Source: Amborella trichopoda (taxonomy: Eukaryota; Streptophyta; Magnoliopsida; Amborellales; Amborellaceae). From it: a stretch of 64,000 nucleotides of DNA. Below the pieces are notes generated by a model that was given only the letters and a program-made list of their open reading frames with translations, did no database searches and was not told where the DNA came from. Each line of letters begins with the position of its first letter. Within the stretch, counting starts at the first letter, position 1. The stretch is taken from the NCBI RefSeq assembly GCF_000471905.2, contig NW_006497023.1:621304-685303 (forward strand), given 5' to 3'. This document shows positions 1 to 12,367 of the stretch, piece after piece. Made by a program: the position numbers and the translations under genes.

Positions 1-183
1 CCAGTGCAAATATCTTGTGATTCATACGAGGACGCTTCTCACCCAACCATCGATGAAGCTCAATTTCCCTATAACTTTCAAAACCAGCTCCTGCAACCTG
101 ATGTATTTTCCACATTCGAGGTTGACCTTTCCGTCCCTCAGTTCGAGAAAGGTGCAAAAATCATGACCTACTAGGGGGCCCTA

Positions 184-1290
184 TTGAAGGCAGAAATGTT
201 AGGGTCATGGGTCTCTGCGCTTGAGGTTGATGAAAATACCTCTGAAAACAACAAGGAAGAGTTGCAAGAAGCCCCAAAAGAATGGGAAGAAGGTGGTCAA
301 GCTACTGCTAACAAACTCGAAAAAATCAATCTAAGGGATGAAGCCGACCCTAGGCCTACTTTCATCTCGACAAATATGTCTCTTGAAGAAAAAGAAAATT
401 TCACTACTTTCTTGCGAGCAAACCGAGACGTCTTTGCTAGGCATTATCATGAGATGCCTGGTTTAGACCCTTAAGAAGTTGTTCACTGTCTCGGCATTGA
501 TCCGACTGTCAAACCTGTCAAACAGAAATCAAGGAGCTTTAGGCCTGACCTCAAAATGCAGATAGATGTTGAAGTGACCAAACTCAGACAAACAGGTTTC
601 ATTCGTGAATTCAGTTACTAGAGATGGCTAGCAAATGTCGTTTCAGTCAAGAAGAAGAATGGCCAAATCAAGGTTTGCATTGACTTTCGCAACCTCAATG
701 CCGCCTGTCCAAAGGATGACTTCCTATTGGCGTTTACGGAGATGCTCATCAATTCTACAACTCACTGCCAAATCTTTTCTTTCATGGATGGGTACTCCGG
801 GTATATTAAGATACGGATGGCGCCTGAAGATGAAGAAGTCAGTGTGTTCTTAATGCTGAAAGAGGTCTTTTGTTACACAATGATGCCTTTTGGATTAAAG
901 AATGTTGGTGCCACATACCAGAGAGCAATGATGACTATCTTCAAAGACATGAAATACAAAGAGGTGGAGTGTTATGTAGATGACTTGGTGGTAAAATCCG
1001 AGGAGAAGGACGCTCACATGAAAGACCTTGAAAAGGTATTTCAGCGACTACGTATTCATCAACTTAAAATGAAACCCACTGAAATGCGCTTTTGGCATGT
1101 GTTCAGGAAAGTTTTTAGGGTTTATTGTCAGACATCGAGGACTTTAAGTTGTGCCAGTCAAGATCAAGGAAATCTAAGAAATGTCATCACCAACTACATT
1201 GCGAGAACTGCGCTCTCTTCAAGGGTAGCTGACATACGTTCGTCAGTTCATCTCGAATCTCTCAGGTCGCTGTAAACCCTTTACTCAACT
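184..1290 (+). pseudogene. Element A: pol linker and reverse transcriptase domain (fossil)
   Basis: The first 300 bases encode an acidic linker followed by the typical lead-in to RT (segment EEKENFTTFLRANRDVFARH). RT motifs follow: MPFGLKNVGATYQRAM near 883-930 and the catalytic box CYVDDLVVKSEEKD near 970-1010. The DLEKVF..L...QLKM stretch after the box is typical of Tat/Ogre RT. The matching region of element B is at 21255-22480, and the two are clearly the same family. Broken fossil. In a live element the enzyme copies element RNA into DNA in the cytoplasm. Confidence 0.88.
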
Positions 1291-1299
1291 CTTAAAGAA

Positions 1300-2260
1300 A
1301 GATACCCCAATCATCTGCGATGAAGCATGTCAGGCAGCTCTTGATGACATCAAACAATATTTACTCAACCCACCAATGCTCTTTACACCAGTGGTGGGAA
1401 AACCCCTCATCCTTTACGTGACCGCTCTAGACGAGTCACTCGGGCATTGTTCGCATAAGACAATGACGAGGGAAAAGAAATTGCATTATACTACCTCATC
1501 CGCAATATGCAAGGGGTCGAGAAGAATTGTCCCCCTATAGAGAAGATGTGATTAGCCCTAATCTTCTCAATACAAAAACTCTGCCATTACTTACTTGGTC
1601 ATGAGGTGAAACTTATATCAAAAGTAGATCTTGTCAAGTTTCTCATGACACACCCGTGCCTGTCAGGACATCTTGATAAGTGGGCATTACTGCTGATGGA
1701 ATTTGACATAACTTATGTCCCACAAAGGGCTATCAAAGGCTGGGCCCTGGCACATTTTCTCGCAGCACAACCCATGCCAGCAGAATCTCCATTATCAAGC
1801 GACCTTCCTGATGAAGAAGTATTATGTGCAGAGCTTCCTCATGCGTGGGAATTATACTTTGACGGAGCTTTCCAATCTGACCGAGGAGGCATCGGAGTGG
1901 TATTCCTAACCCCGAAAGGAGGAATATTGCCACTTTCTTTCTTTCTCACCTAGGCCAGTTCTCATAATGAGACAGAATATCAGACCCTTATAATTGGGTT
2001 GTAGATAGCTTTCGACTTAGAATTAGAACAGCTCAAGATCTATGGCAAATCTGAGTTGGTTATTAGCCAACTCAAAGGGATATATGACGTGAGGAAAGAC
2101 ACTCTCAAGCCTTATCACGATACTACAAAATCATATATGGCTCAGTTTGAGGACGTATCCCTAAGTCACATCCCTAGGAGGCTAAACTCATAGGTAGACG
2201 CACTTGCGAAACTCGAGGCTACATTTCAATTGTCCTCATCAGAACCCACGCCTGTTTGAG
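1300..2260 (+). pseudogene. Element A: RNase H and second (archaeal-type) RNase H domains (fossil)
   Basis: Sequence after the RT resembles the RT-linked RNase H of Ty3/gypsy elements (ALYY-type core and PYREDV near 1480-1560). From about 1835 a second RNase H-like domain follows, beginning ELPHAWELYFDGAFQSDRGG. Its later parts include NETEYQTLIIGL near 1968-2000 and a DALAKLEA ending near 2200. A duplicated RNase H of this kind is known from plant Tat elements. Broken fossil. Known roles are removal of the RNA strand during reverse transcription; the role of the second domain in these elements is not settled. Confidence 0.8.
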
Positions 2261-2559
2261 TGGCAGAATGGAGACACATTTAACTAAGAACTGAGGTCGA
2301 CGTAGACGATGAGAGAAATATCTTCCCTGAGTGCCCTCCTTATCCATTCGGAGCACTTCTATCAGCTAAAGAAATAATTAAGACTAGACAAGAAATGGCA
2401 CGGAGTCAAGGAGCTAAGGTTCAAAATCAAGAACCAGAATTCTTTGACCCAATATGAGCGAAAATTGAGCAGGTAGAAGATTGGAGAGAGCCCATCACTA
2501 GTTTCCTTAAGCATGGTAAACTCCCAGAAGATCGTGTCGAACTCAGCAGTGTACGTCAA

Positions 2560-3735
2560 ATGTATACCAAGTATACTCTCCTTGAAGGAGATGCTCTCTT
2601 TATACGGTCATTCGACGATATCCCTCTTAGATGTGTGGACATGTCAAAAGAAAATAAGGTGTTAGAAGAACTGCACTCAGGCATTTGTGGACTACACCAG
2701 TTCGGTCTTAAGCTCTATGAATGGATATGCAAGTTGGGGTACTTTTGGCCTTCCATGATTGTTGATTCCTTAAGCTATGCTAAAAAGTGCCAGGTGTGCC
2801 AAATACATTCAAGCCTTGTTCATCAACCTCCGGAACCCTTACACCCTACAGTACCATCATGGCCCTTTTTCACACTAGGGTATGGACATTATAGGGCCTA
2901 TTGACCCTCCTTCGGTAATGGGTCATGTCTTTATTCTAGCTGCAATAGACTATATCTCCAAGTGGGCTGAAGCGGTCCCCCTTAAGCAAGTTTCGAAGAC
3001 AACAATGGCCAACTTCATTCGACATCACATCATATATTGGTTCGGAGTCCCTGACGGGATTATATCGGACAATGGCCCTCAATTTCAAAGTCATCATATT
3101 GATCGCTTGGTCAACTAGTTTGGTTTTGAGTGGAAGTACTCGACTATGTACCTCCCTTGGGCGAACGAATTAGCTGAGGCCTTCAATAAGACTTTGTGCA
3201 ATATTTTAAGGAAGTCAGTTTCAAAAACAAAGAAGAATTGGCATGAGAGGCTTCCCGAAGCACTATGGGCCTATTGCACTACTACATGAAATGCTACCGA
3301 TTCCACTCCTTATTCTCTGGTCTATGGAGGTGAAACAGTTTTACCCCTCGAAATTCAAATCCCTTCAATGCGAGTCACTATTCACCAAGGAATGACTGAA
3401 AATGAGAGAGTCAAGCTCCGGTATCAAGGATTGGATGCACTCGATGAAAAGAGGCTAGAGGCTAAGCAGAACCTTGAACTCAACCAAGGGAGAATGAAGA
3501 AGGCTTTTAACAAGTCTGTCAAAGTCCGCTCATTCGCCCGTGGCGATCTAGTTCTAATCGTCAAGAGGCCTATTATTATGCATGGCCATCATAAAGGGAA
3601 ATTTTAACCCAAATGAGAGGGTCCCTTTATAAAAAAATGTCTCACCAAATGGAGCCTACATACTGGCACATTCTGATGGAGAGGAGGCAATGCCCCTTAT
3701 CACTGAGCGATACCTAAAGAAATACTACCCATAAT
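2560..3735 (+). pseudogene. Element A: integrase (fossil)
   Basis: The N-terminal zinc-binding region is visible at about 2670-2820 (EELHSGICGLH ... CQVCQ). The catalytic core runs from MDIIGPIDPP near 2882 through ISDNGPQF near 3065-3090. It is followed by the GLPEALWAYRT-like segment of plant Ty3/gypsy integrases and a basic C-terminal part ending at about 3735 with ERYLKKYYP. No chromodomain was recognised after it, as expected for Tat rather than chromoviruses. Broken fossil. Confidence 0.85.
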
Positions 3736-4479
3736 GCATATTCAAAGGAAAGAGACTCAATGCAAAGTATGCAAGACAGTGCAAACAAGTTCTAACTCTT
3801 TTTATTGCATGATACAAGCCAGAAAGCCCATTATTAGGGAGGTTACAACTCTCTTATAACTGAGGAAAAGAAAACAGTTGATACTAAAAGTGTTGCTCTG
3901 ACATCTGAGGATAAGAGGATAGTTACAAACCAAAACCTGTAGTGTTGCTCTGGCATCTGAGGATAAGAGTATGGTTACAGGCCAAAAGAAATGCCTTCGT
4001 CATGAAAAAGAAGCAAACCATCTAATGAAATGTTCTCCTCATGAAGAAGAAGCAAACCCACCAAAGAAATGTCTCCTCGTGAAGAAGAAGCAAGACCACT
4101 TGGAGAAGTTAGCTTCAGCTCATCTGACAAGCAAGAGGATGGTTACAGGACAAAGGAAGACGCCAACCATTTTCGAGTCAGCTTTAATTCATCTGACGTG
4201 TATATCAAACATACAAGGTAGACCTATGATGGAGAGCAAACCCTGTTCACAGTGGATGCCCTTCCACAGAACAACATGGAATTCACTGTTGTGCTGAAGG
4301 ACTTGGCTTCCAACGGGTATCATATCTAGGCTTTACCACCCGTCATCACCCTTTGCCTACCCAAGTTAGCGTCGTGCATGAACATCGTCGCACATGACTC
4401 GTCGCCATGCGTAACAGTTCCCGCCTACGACTCGTTGTCGCACACGAGCAACATCGTGGGCATCATGACACTGACCACG

Positions 4480-5830
4480 CACTGATAAACACCATCTAAG
4501 ACCAGCGTCATCTGTGTCTTCCAAAGGCTAGTGTCGGTTGTGTTGCAAACTACCAGTGCTGGCTGAGTCTTCTGAGGTCAGCGCCGGCTATGTCTTCTAA
4601 AGGTCAGCATTGGCTGCACTGATAACTCCCTATGTTGGCTGGTTTTTTCATGATCAGCATTAGCTGTGCTCCCAAAAAAGGGTAGCGTCAGCTATGTGTC
4701 TTAAACTCTGGCGCCAGCTATGATACTGAGGCCCGACACCGGCTCCGTATTCTAATTCAAGGCCAGTTGTGTTCGCCCCCACGGCTGTTCACCTCCCGAT
4801 GACTCCTCATTTTCCGCGTCTCCTCGATTCCTAAGACTCCTCATTTTCAGGGCCTAATATGTTTTGCCCCCTTGAGGATTACACGATTTTCGATGGAAAC
4901 TGTCCACCTCCTACGACGGTCCACCTCTTGTGACCGTTCGTTCCCTGACCCTTCTGTTTCCTATCAGAACTCCTCCTCCACTATCGGAAAGCCTCTGCAA
5001 CTTCCCCCAAGTCACTGGGAAACCACTACGCCCATCGAATAACTGCTAAACACCACCGGAAAGCCCCTGGGCAGCCCACTGTTACGACTTACATCTCGTC
5101 TTCCCTTCGCTAAAACATGCAAAATCACGGTCAGAGTTCTCCTGTTTCTCGAGAAACCCTTGTGCTAACCAGAAACTCTTGCATCTCCAATAAGACCTTG
5201 TTCCCTTCTCTATGGGCCTCTCCTTGTTTGATCGGAACCTCCCCTGCTATTTGGCAAACCTCCAGTTAACTCTAGCCAAAACACGCACTGTTTGTTGGAG
5301 CCTCCACCAGGAACCCTCTTCTCACCGTTAAAATTTTTTTTCTTAAGTCTTTCTACCTTTGGTTAAAAATTAGTAAAATGAGGGTTTACCCCTTTATATA
5401 TAGCCGAAGTTTCCCTCAAATGCCCCTCACAAATTGTCAATCCCAGTCGCGTCAAAAGTAAGCCAAACAAAAAATGGGTCGGACCGGGTGGGGCTCGGAC
5501 CCAAGGCCCGAGCAAATTTTTCAACCGCCCGTTAAATCCCATTCTAACAGAACCCAAGATCGGGTCGGGCTCGGGTCGGAGCCCAAATACTAACCCACAC
5601 CCAGCACCCACTATGTTATCTAAAAGACTCAGCGTCGGTTATGTTGTTGGTGACTTCAGCACCGGTTGTGTTAGTAACTTTAACGCCAGCTGTGTGCTCA
5701 GCGACCCAACACCGGTTGTGTTCTAGAAATAGCACAGGCTGTCCTTAGTACTGGAGGTGTTTTCAACAACCCCAGCGCCGGCTGACTGGTCAAGAAACAA
5801 TGTTGACTGTTCTCAGCGCCAGCTGCGTTT
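4480..5830 (+). repeat. Dispersed short motif repeats in element A 3' UTR
   Basis: A core close to CAGCACCGGTTGTGTT recurs at irregular spacing (for example about 4540, 4580, 4735, 5630-5710 and 5775), interspersed with CT-rich stretches. The same core appears in the minisatellite of both LTRs (11085-11611 and 17167-18010). The stretch between about 4790 and 5600 is less regular and includes GC-rich DNA. Confidence 0.55.
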
Positions 5831-6419
5831 TCAAAAAGGCTCAACACCTGCTGAGTGTTCGAGAGGTGATGGTCGTTGCACCTGCCGCAGGCTATGTTTT
5901 AAAATAGTCTATTGTCACACAGCCCAAGCCAAAGCTATGTATGTCCTACTATTGTTATCCCCGATAAAGTTGCACCTTGATTGTGACTTATTATCCCCGG
6001 CAAAGTGGCACCTAGATCGTTCAAACTCGGCCATGAATTCTCATTCGTAGTAGGAGAGTCATACTCGTATTGCAGATTTTTATCCCCAGTGGAGTAAGGG
6101 TCATTTTTACTGCTACAACCACTAGTGGGTCTGCCTCACACCTAGTTATTATGTCCTCAATGATATGAAAGACCCATATTTGTCCCCTTTTCCTCAATGA
6201 AGTCAACCTTCCCATCTGAACCTCTTGCTGGCTTTAATCATTTTATCCTCAAGGAGTCACACTTGCCCTCTTAACCCTAAGTAGAGCTTGCCACTCCTTG
6301 TAAGGCCACCATTTCAATCTAAAAATCTCTCTGCTGATGTATGACATTAACCATTTTATCCCCAGGGAGTCAGATTGCCATCTATAGACCTATTCCTCAG
6401 GGAGCTTCACCTACTTGGC

Positions 6420-7570
6420 AACCCACATTACGGTCCAAACTATACCATAAATTGTAGCAAAGGTCTAGTTGCATGACCTTAAACTGCATGGTCCTAGCTG
6501 TATTTAAACTGCACAACTACAGTCCAAACTATATGAATTTAAACCATAGTACATGTCCTGGCTGCATGACGTTAGAAGGTTTCGCACTACGGTCCAAGCT
6601 ATATGACCATAAACTGTAGTAGACATCTTGTTGCACGACCTTAAACTATATAGTCCTAGTTGCATGACTTTAAAATGCATAACTATAGTCCAAACTATAG
6701 GATTTTAAACCATAATACACATCTTGGCTGTATGACATTAAAAGGTTTCGCACTACGGTCCAAACTATACGACCATAAACTGTAGCGGAGGTCTAGTTGC
6801 ATGACCTTAAATTGCATGGTCCTAAACTGCATAATTACAGTCCAAACTATATAACTTTAAACCATAGTACACGTCCTGGTTGCATGATGTTAAAAGGTTT
6901 CGTACTATGGTCCAAACTATATGACCATAAACTGTAGCAGAGGTCTAGTTGCATGAACGTAAACTGCATGGTCCTAGTGTTTGCATAAGTATAGTCCAAA
7001 CTATATGACTTTAAACAATAGTACAAGTCTTGGCTTCATGACATTCAAAGGTTTCGCACTACGATCCAAACAATACGGCCATAAACTGTAGCGGAGCTCT
7101 AGTTGCACGACCTTAAACTGCATGGTTCTAGTTGCATGACTTTAAACTGCATAACTACAGTCCAAACTATATGACTTTAAACCATAGTACATGTCCTAGT
7201 TGCAAGACGTTAAAAAGTTTTGCACTACGGTCCAAACTATACATCCATAAACTGTAGCGGAGGTCTAGTTGCATGACCTTAAACAGCATGGTCCTGGTTG
7301 CATGACTTTAAACTGCATAACTACAGTCCAAACTATATGACTTTAAACCATAGTTCTTGACTGCATGACGTTAAGAGGTTTCGCACTACGGTCCAAACTA
7401 TACGACCATAAACTGTAATGAAGGTCTAGTTGAACGACCTTAAACCGCATGGTCCTAGTTGCATGACTTTAAACTGCATAACCATGGTCCAAGCTATTTG
7501 ACTTTAAACCATAGTGCACGTCCTGACCGCTGGACGATAAACTGCTTTGCATAGGTCCCGGACGCACGAC
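6420..7570 (+). repeat. Satellite-like tandem array, unit about 160 bp
   Basis: The phrase GGTTTCGCACTACGGTCC and variants recur at about 6577, 6743, 6894, 7047, 7214 and 7377, spaced about 150-166 bp. Each unit also carries ACCATAAACTGTAGCGGAGG-like, GTTGCATGACCTTAAACTGC-like and CAAACTATATGACTTTAAAC-like stretches, so the unit itself has an internal subrepeat. Roughly six to seven units are present and are fairly well conserved. A decayed partial unit lies at 7905-8005. Arrays like this in Tat/Ogre 3' untranslated regions are known seeds of plant satellite DNA. Confidence 0.85.
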
Positions 7571-10500
7571 CTTAAAATTAGCCCCAACATATGTGCACAC
7601 ACCTTTTTCTTCACGCACGTCATCCCTAACCTACCCGTTCTTGTGCGCACACCACCTTCAGTACTTCCCTAGTGAGTCCATTCATTTCATCATCCTCCAT
7701 CATTCCCCAGTGAGTCTCACCTGTGCTCACAAAACGGTGAACTATCCCGCCACCTATACTAGTCGTAAGCTTGTGGGTCACCATTTTTTCATCCACCTTT
7801 CATACATCATCCATCTGTCATAGGTAGCCTCGTGCCATCTCCCCAAAAAGTGAGCTAAAACCACTACCATACTCACTCTATGGCCTTCATAGGCTGATAT
7901 CCATCTCCATTACGGTCCAGCTGTATGACCTTAATCCATAGTGTACGTCCTGGTCGTATGACGATAAACTACTTTGCACGGGTCCCAGAGGCATGACCTT
8001 AAACACGCTTCCATAATAAAAAATGAAATAACAGACATGGTATATACCTTAATAAGGGAACGCCATGACTAAAAATGACGGACGGGCATGGTTACGAAAC
8101 CAGGAGTAAAAACGTTCCGTGAATAAAAATCGGGCACGGTGAAAACTTAAAAGGACAACGTGAGTAAAAATTGAAGAATAAGGGTGGACATGGCCAAAAG
8201 GTCATGAGTAAAAGGGCCCTAAATAAGAAGGAAGATGGTGAAAACTGTCTCTACGGCGTTGTTTCTCAAGTCCAAGTGAAAATCCGCAAAGGACCCTTAG
8301 GACCAATAAATAGGTTGATGCAGCGCTCGCCGCAACAAACGGCTTCAGCCCTCACTCAAAAAGAAAAATCCTTGGAATCACAATACCAGGGCCCCAAAAA
8401 TATGATCTTCAAGGGAAACGATTCTTACAGCCTGAGTCCATTCGCCAAAAAGGGCTCGAAGGACAAAAGATTTGCCAGGAAAGCGAGACAAGTCTCATGA
8501 GGAAGAACATTATTCCCACGAGGTCACAAACACACTTTAAAAATGCTAAAGACCACTACGAATGCAAGAAACAGGCAAAGCCAGGGCCAACTTGCTAGAG
8601 ACTTTGGTCCGCCTCGCCACAATTCCCTCTAGCCGACAGGCCTAGACTTTCGGGATCAGCTAACAAAATGCCCCCAACTGGACCCAACAGACATAACCCA
8701 TAGAGGTATCCTGACTGTCAAAAGCAAACCTGGTGTAGCAGCAGACAACGCCGACCAAAGGATCTTCAGTAAACCATCCAGAACAAACAAACTAGGAAAT
8801 CATTTCGACAAACCAAAAGACGCCCCAAGAATTCTAAGTTAGCCATGACTTTGGACCTGCTATGTAATGACCTTCACAACAGTGGGTAGGGGTTATACCC
8901 AAAGCTGGTCACCTCGATAAAATTGAGGTACCCTACTTGCCAAGGAATCAATGGTACATGACACAGACGAGCGCCGACTGAAGGCTCTTTTGTGGTCTAT
9001 CCAAGACAAAGAAACCCCGACCAAATGGGAACAATGCCCTTTGACGCGGCACTCAATTGCCAGACGAGCCGGATTCTGACTGATGAGCTCTGTACAAAAT
9101 CCTCAACTTCAGAAACACAAACAGTCCACACAAGGGTGGGGACTTCGATAAGTTCCCTCAAGAAAGTCGCTTCTCCCCTTAAAGTCTCCACGGACAGACC
9201 TACGAACAATGCATCCCTAGGTCTGAGCATCTTAGTTGCACCATTACGTGAATCTCCTCGGCGTTCACGTGGTCCTAGGGCTAGGAAGAAAAAAGTAATA
9301 AAGCCGAATAAAATTTTCCAATTGTTGTCCTTATTGCTTCTCTCGAATCACAACATTCGGTGGAGCAAGCTGTTTGAATGCACTTTTCAGCACCTTAGTC
9401 CTTGATGCGGAATGAAGAGGAAGCAGGTCAATAAAGCTTACAAAATAGTTAGAATCTCAACAGTCTCAGAATGGCCCCAAATCTGATCAAGATCTTCATC
9501 AGCACTCCAAAAATTCATTTTCCAAGTTTCAACGAGATCAAACCTGTCTATGACAATGAACACAAAGAAACAATTTAAGAAAAATTGGCCTTTAGTACCC
9601 TAAAATGGACCTCGTGACTAGAATTATTTTTGGTGTGTCAAATAGCTGTGAGACCGCCTCCATCAGATCCGGCACGATTGAAAACTCCTATGGGTCAAGT
9701 TTTGGCTTAATTGGGCACTCCAAGATAAAGTTATGGGTAAAATAACAAAAAGGGATAGGCCGCACAATATTCCCGTGTGGCCAGTCAACACCAATACACC
9801 ATTAAAGGTGGCTGTTTTTACAGTAATGGGAAGTGACTTTCGGGGCCTATATCTCACTCAATATATATCGGATTGCACTCAATATTTGTGAGAGCATTCG
9901 TCTCGTCAAGACGAGCATTTTGATATGTGGTACGCCCCGTGACGTTGCTCGAGTAGGAAGAAAAACTAGAGAAAAGTTGCTGATCCGTGAAGAAAGTTGC
10001 AAAACATTCAACAGCAGCATGCCTCACTTCGGTGGCAAAATCACAAAGCTCGCATACCTGATCGAAACTAAACCAATTGAATTATATGCGTAAGGTCCGA
10101 GGCTATCTCTGGTCCCCACGTATGATGAACGGTTGGATTTCACACACGAAGGCATTAAAGCTGCTATAAATTCTGACCACCGAATTTCAAGATTCTGGCC
10201 AAAAACTTGAGACGACAAAATCTTCATCCGAACACGAAATCAAGCTGCGTTTGTTGCAACGTGATCATGATGGCATGCTCGGTGTGATTCAACAAAAAAA
10301 GTGAAGAAAATATCAAGAAATGAGCATACAATCGATCCAAAGTTTTCAAGATTCAAGCAAATTTCAAGTCTCGCGATCATAACTTAAAACATGATTCATG
10401 GCTCGAAGTTGTTATCAAATTGATCGCCATGTCGAGCCCTACAAGAAAACAATCATCTTTCGATCAAATGGGCATCAGAACAACCCGGACCAATCATGGA

Positions 10501-10667
10501 AGATCACACAAGTTCTCGAGCAGCAATTGGGACTGTTCTGGAATTCCACACATTGTTAGACAGGGGCAAACGAGTCTTTTTGCACCCATTTTTAGAATTC
10601 CTTTTAATTCAATTAAATGGTAATTATCTTCAATTCTAAGTAGTTTTTAGGCATCCACTCATCTTTG

Positions 10668-10695
10668 GGCCCAATTCTATATAAACATGCAAGGC
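10668..10695 (+). promoter_or_regulatory. Probable TATA box of LTR A
   Basis: The stretch CAATTCTATATAAACATGCA lies about 1.3 kb into the LTR. The same context occurs in LTR B at about 16732-16757. Conservation in both LTRs and the TATAAA-like core support it as the core promoter of the element. Confidence 0.6.
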
Positions 10696-10824
10696 CAAAT
10701 TGTAAAGGACCTTCGGTTCATTTCTTCCATCATTCAATAAGATTTCATTTTCTGCTTAAGTTCGTGGGTGTGTCTTGGTGAGAGAGAGAGGAGAGAAAAG
10801 AAAAGGGTCGGTACCCAACGGTAA

Positions 10825-11084
10825 GGTAACTTTTTCTCTCCTCCCCTCTTTCTCTCCTCCCCTCTTCTTGTCTCTATCTCTCTTTCTCTCTCTTCTTCTC
10901 ATCTCTATCTCTCTTTCTCTCTCTTCTTCTCATATTTATCTCTCTTTCTCTCTTCTTCTCATCTCTATCTCTCTTTCTCTCTTCTTTTCATCTCTATCTC
11001 TCTTCTTCTCGTCTTTATCTTTATTTCTCTCTCTTTTTCTCGTCTCTATCTCTCGTTCTCTCTCTTCTTCTCGTCGCTATCTTT
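10825..11084 (+). repeat. CT-rich low-complexity tract in LTR A
   Basis: Nearly pure pyrimidine sequence built of TCTCTATCTCTCTTTCTCTC-type phrases. LTR B has the equivalent tract at about 16900-17160. Open frames across it code only serine/leucine-rich peptides and are not genes. Confidence 0.85.
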
Positions 11085-11611
11085 TAACACAACCGACGAT
11101 GCCCAGCTCCGCATGTCTCCTCTTCTTCTATCACAGCCGGGGATGCCCAATGTTGCTTGTGTCCTCTCCTTCCTCTTCTTCTAACACAGCGAGCGATGCT
11201 CAGCACCGCTTGTGTCCTCGTCTTCTTTTTCTTCTAACACAGCCGTGATGCTTAGCGTCACCTGTGTCTTCTCTCTCCTCTTCTTTTAACACAATCGACG
11301 ATGCTCAGCTCCACCTATGTCCTTTCTCCCCTCTTCTTCTAACACAGCTGACGATGCCTAGCGCCACCTATGTCCTCTCTGTCCTCTTCTTCTAATACAG
11401 CCGACGATGCTCAGTGTCGCCTATGTCTTGTCTCTCCTCTTCTTCTAACACAGCCGGCGATGCCTAGCGCCACCTGTATTCTCTCTCTCTTTCTTGTCTA
11501 ACACAGCAAGCGCTAACATATTGCCACTTGTGTTTCTCTCTTTCTTTTCTTCTGACACAGTCGGCGCTAGCCTATTGTTGCCTGTGTCCCTTCTTTCTCT
11601 CCCTTTCTTCT
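11085..11611 (+). repeat. Minisatellite in LTR A, about 10 x 53 bp
   Basis: Ten consecutive units start with AACACAGCCGACGATGCC-like sequence, continue with CAGCGCCACCTGTGTCCT-like sequence and end in a CT-rich spacer. Starts are near 11085, 11135, 11187, 11239, 11288, 11340, 11393, 11446, 11500 and 11554. The array sits directly after the pyrimidine tract, downstream of the probable TATA box, so it would be transcribed. Confidence 0.85.
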
Positions 11612-12367
11612 ATCTCCTATTCTTTTTATTCACTTCTTCTTCTCTTATCTTACTTCTTAGTGTCTCTTTATGATCTCTATATTTTTTTTTAATCCTTTGT
11701 TTGATTGAAAGGGGTTGAGATTAACCTTCCATGGTAGTCATGTCGTTTAGCAGTAACGTTGTTGTGCCAGTCAGAGTTATTGTGCCTGCTTTAATGCAAT
11801 GATAGACTAACCATCGGGTCTTGCTAGTCAGTATTGATACTGTCATCTAATAGTAATTCTACTGAGTCGGTTTAGCTACTGAGCCCATTTTACTGCCACG
11901 ATAGGTCAATTACCTGCCAACTTAGTCACTGTGTTGATCTCCCCACCTTATCTAATTTCTCTCTCCCCCATCTTTCTTCTCTCATTCTCTCTTCCTCTTT
12001 TTAGCTATGCCCACCCACGTACATTCACCAAAAAGATAGGGCGAGGTATGTTGACTCCCCTATCTTATAATATTTTCCATATGTGTGTGATTGCAGAAAA
12101 CAGGAGAATACAGGCAAAGGGAGGCGATTCCGAACTAGTTTACTACTGGGGGGGCTTTTTTCATGATCTAAGAGGGTGCCCACGCTAGCCAGCCAGAGTA
12201 AGTCCCGAACCCACTTTAAATTCCTCTCTCAACGGTTGGTCCACCTGCCCTTGTTCTCGAACTAGGTTCCCGAGAGAGCCATCTCAAAAGTCTCGGGTCT
12301 CCTTGAAACCCGAGACACATGTTGCCCGATCATCCTGATCTGGAAGGAAAGATCGAGGCACCTAACA

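Larger units (their letters stand above)
3736..9370 (+). other. Element A: long non-coding 3' untranslated region
   Basis: No coding signal is convincing between the end of integrase and the LTR start at 9371. The region contains short repeated motifs at 3880-4300 and 4480-5830 and an array of about 160-bp units at 6420-7570, with a loose partial unit at 7905-8005. Tat/Ogre elements are known to have long 3' untranslated regions that carry tandem repeats. The open frames at 8171-8500 and 8992-9405 have no recognisable domain and are treated as chance. Confidence 0.7.
1..12367 (+). mobile_element. Ty3/gypsy LTR retrotransposon, Tat/Ogre-like (element A), 3' part
   Basis: This is the downstream part of a large Ty3/gypsy element; its 5' LTR, leader and gag lie outside the window. 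In order it holds a reverse transcriptase region, an RNase H, a second (archaeal-type) RNase H, an integrase, a 5.6-kb non-coding stretch and a 3.0-kb LTR. The second RNase H between the RT-linked RNase H and integrase is a known mark of the plant Tat lineage. The very long LTR and long repeat-rich 3' untranslated region fit Ogre-like members. It is an old fossil with more than ten breaks in the coding part. The same family recurs at 15428-22825 in the same orientation. Lineage assignment rests on motif recognition, not a tree. Confidence 0.85.
9371..12367 (+). repeat. LTR of element A (3' LTR, about 3.0 kb)
   Basis: The start TGTTTGAA at 9371 matches the start of the second LTR at 15428. The end ACCTAACA at 12367 matches the end of that LTR at 18789. 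The two LTRs align along their whole length, for example from TTTTCAGCACCTTAGTCC onward, through GTGGTACGCCCCGTGACG, the TATA region, a CT-rich tract, a minisatellite and a shared terminal stretch (TCTTATAATATTTTCCATAT). By eye identity is about 75-80% outside the arrays. Because the two LTRs flank different element bodies they cannot be used as a pair to date one insertion. Confidence 0.8.

Noticed and set aside
6420-7570. Direct repeats considered as a CRISPR array
   Set aside because: Plant DNA, tandem units without unique spacers, and no cas genes; it is a satellite-like array.
10775-11248. 157-codon open frame
   Set aside because: It runs through the pyrimidine tract and minisatellite of LTR A; the serine/leucine-rich peptide is a by-product of CT repeats.
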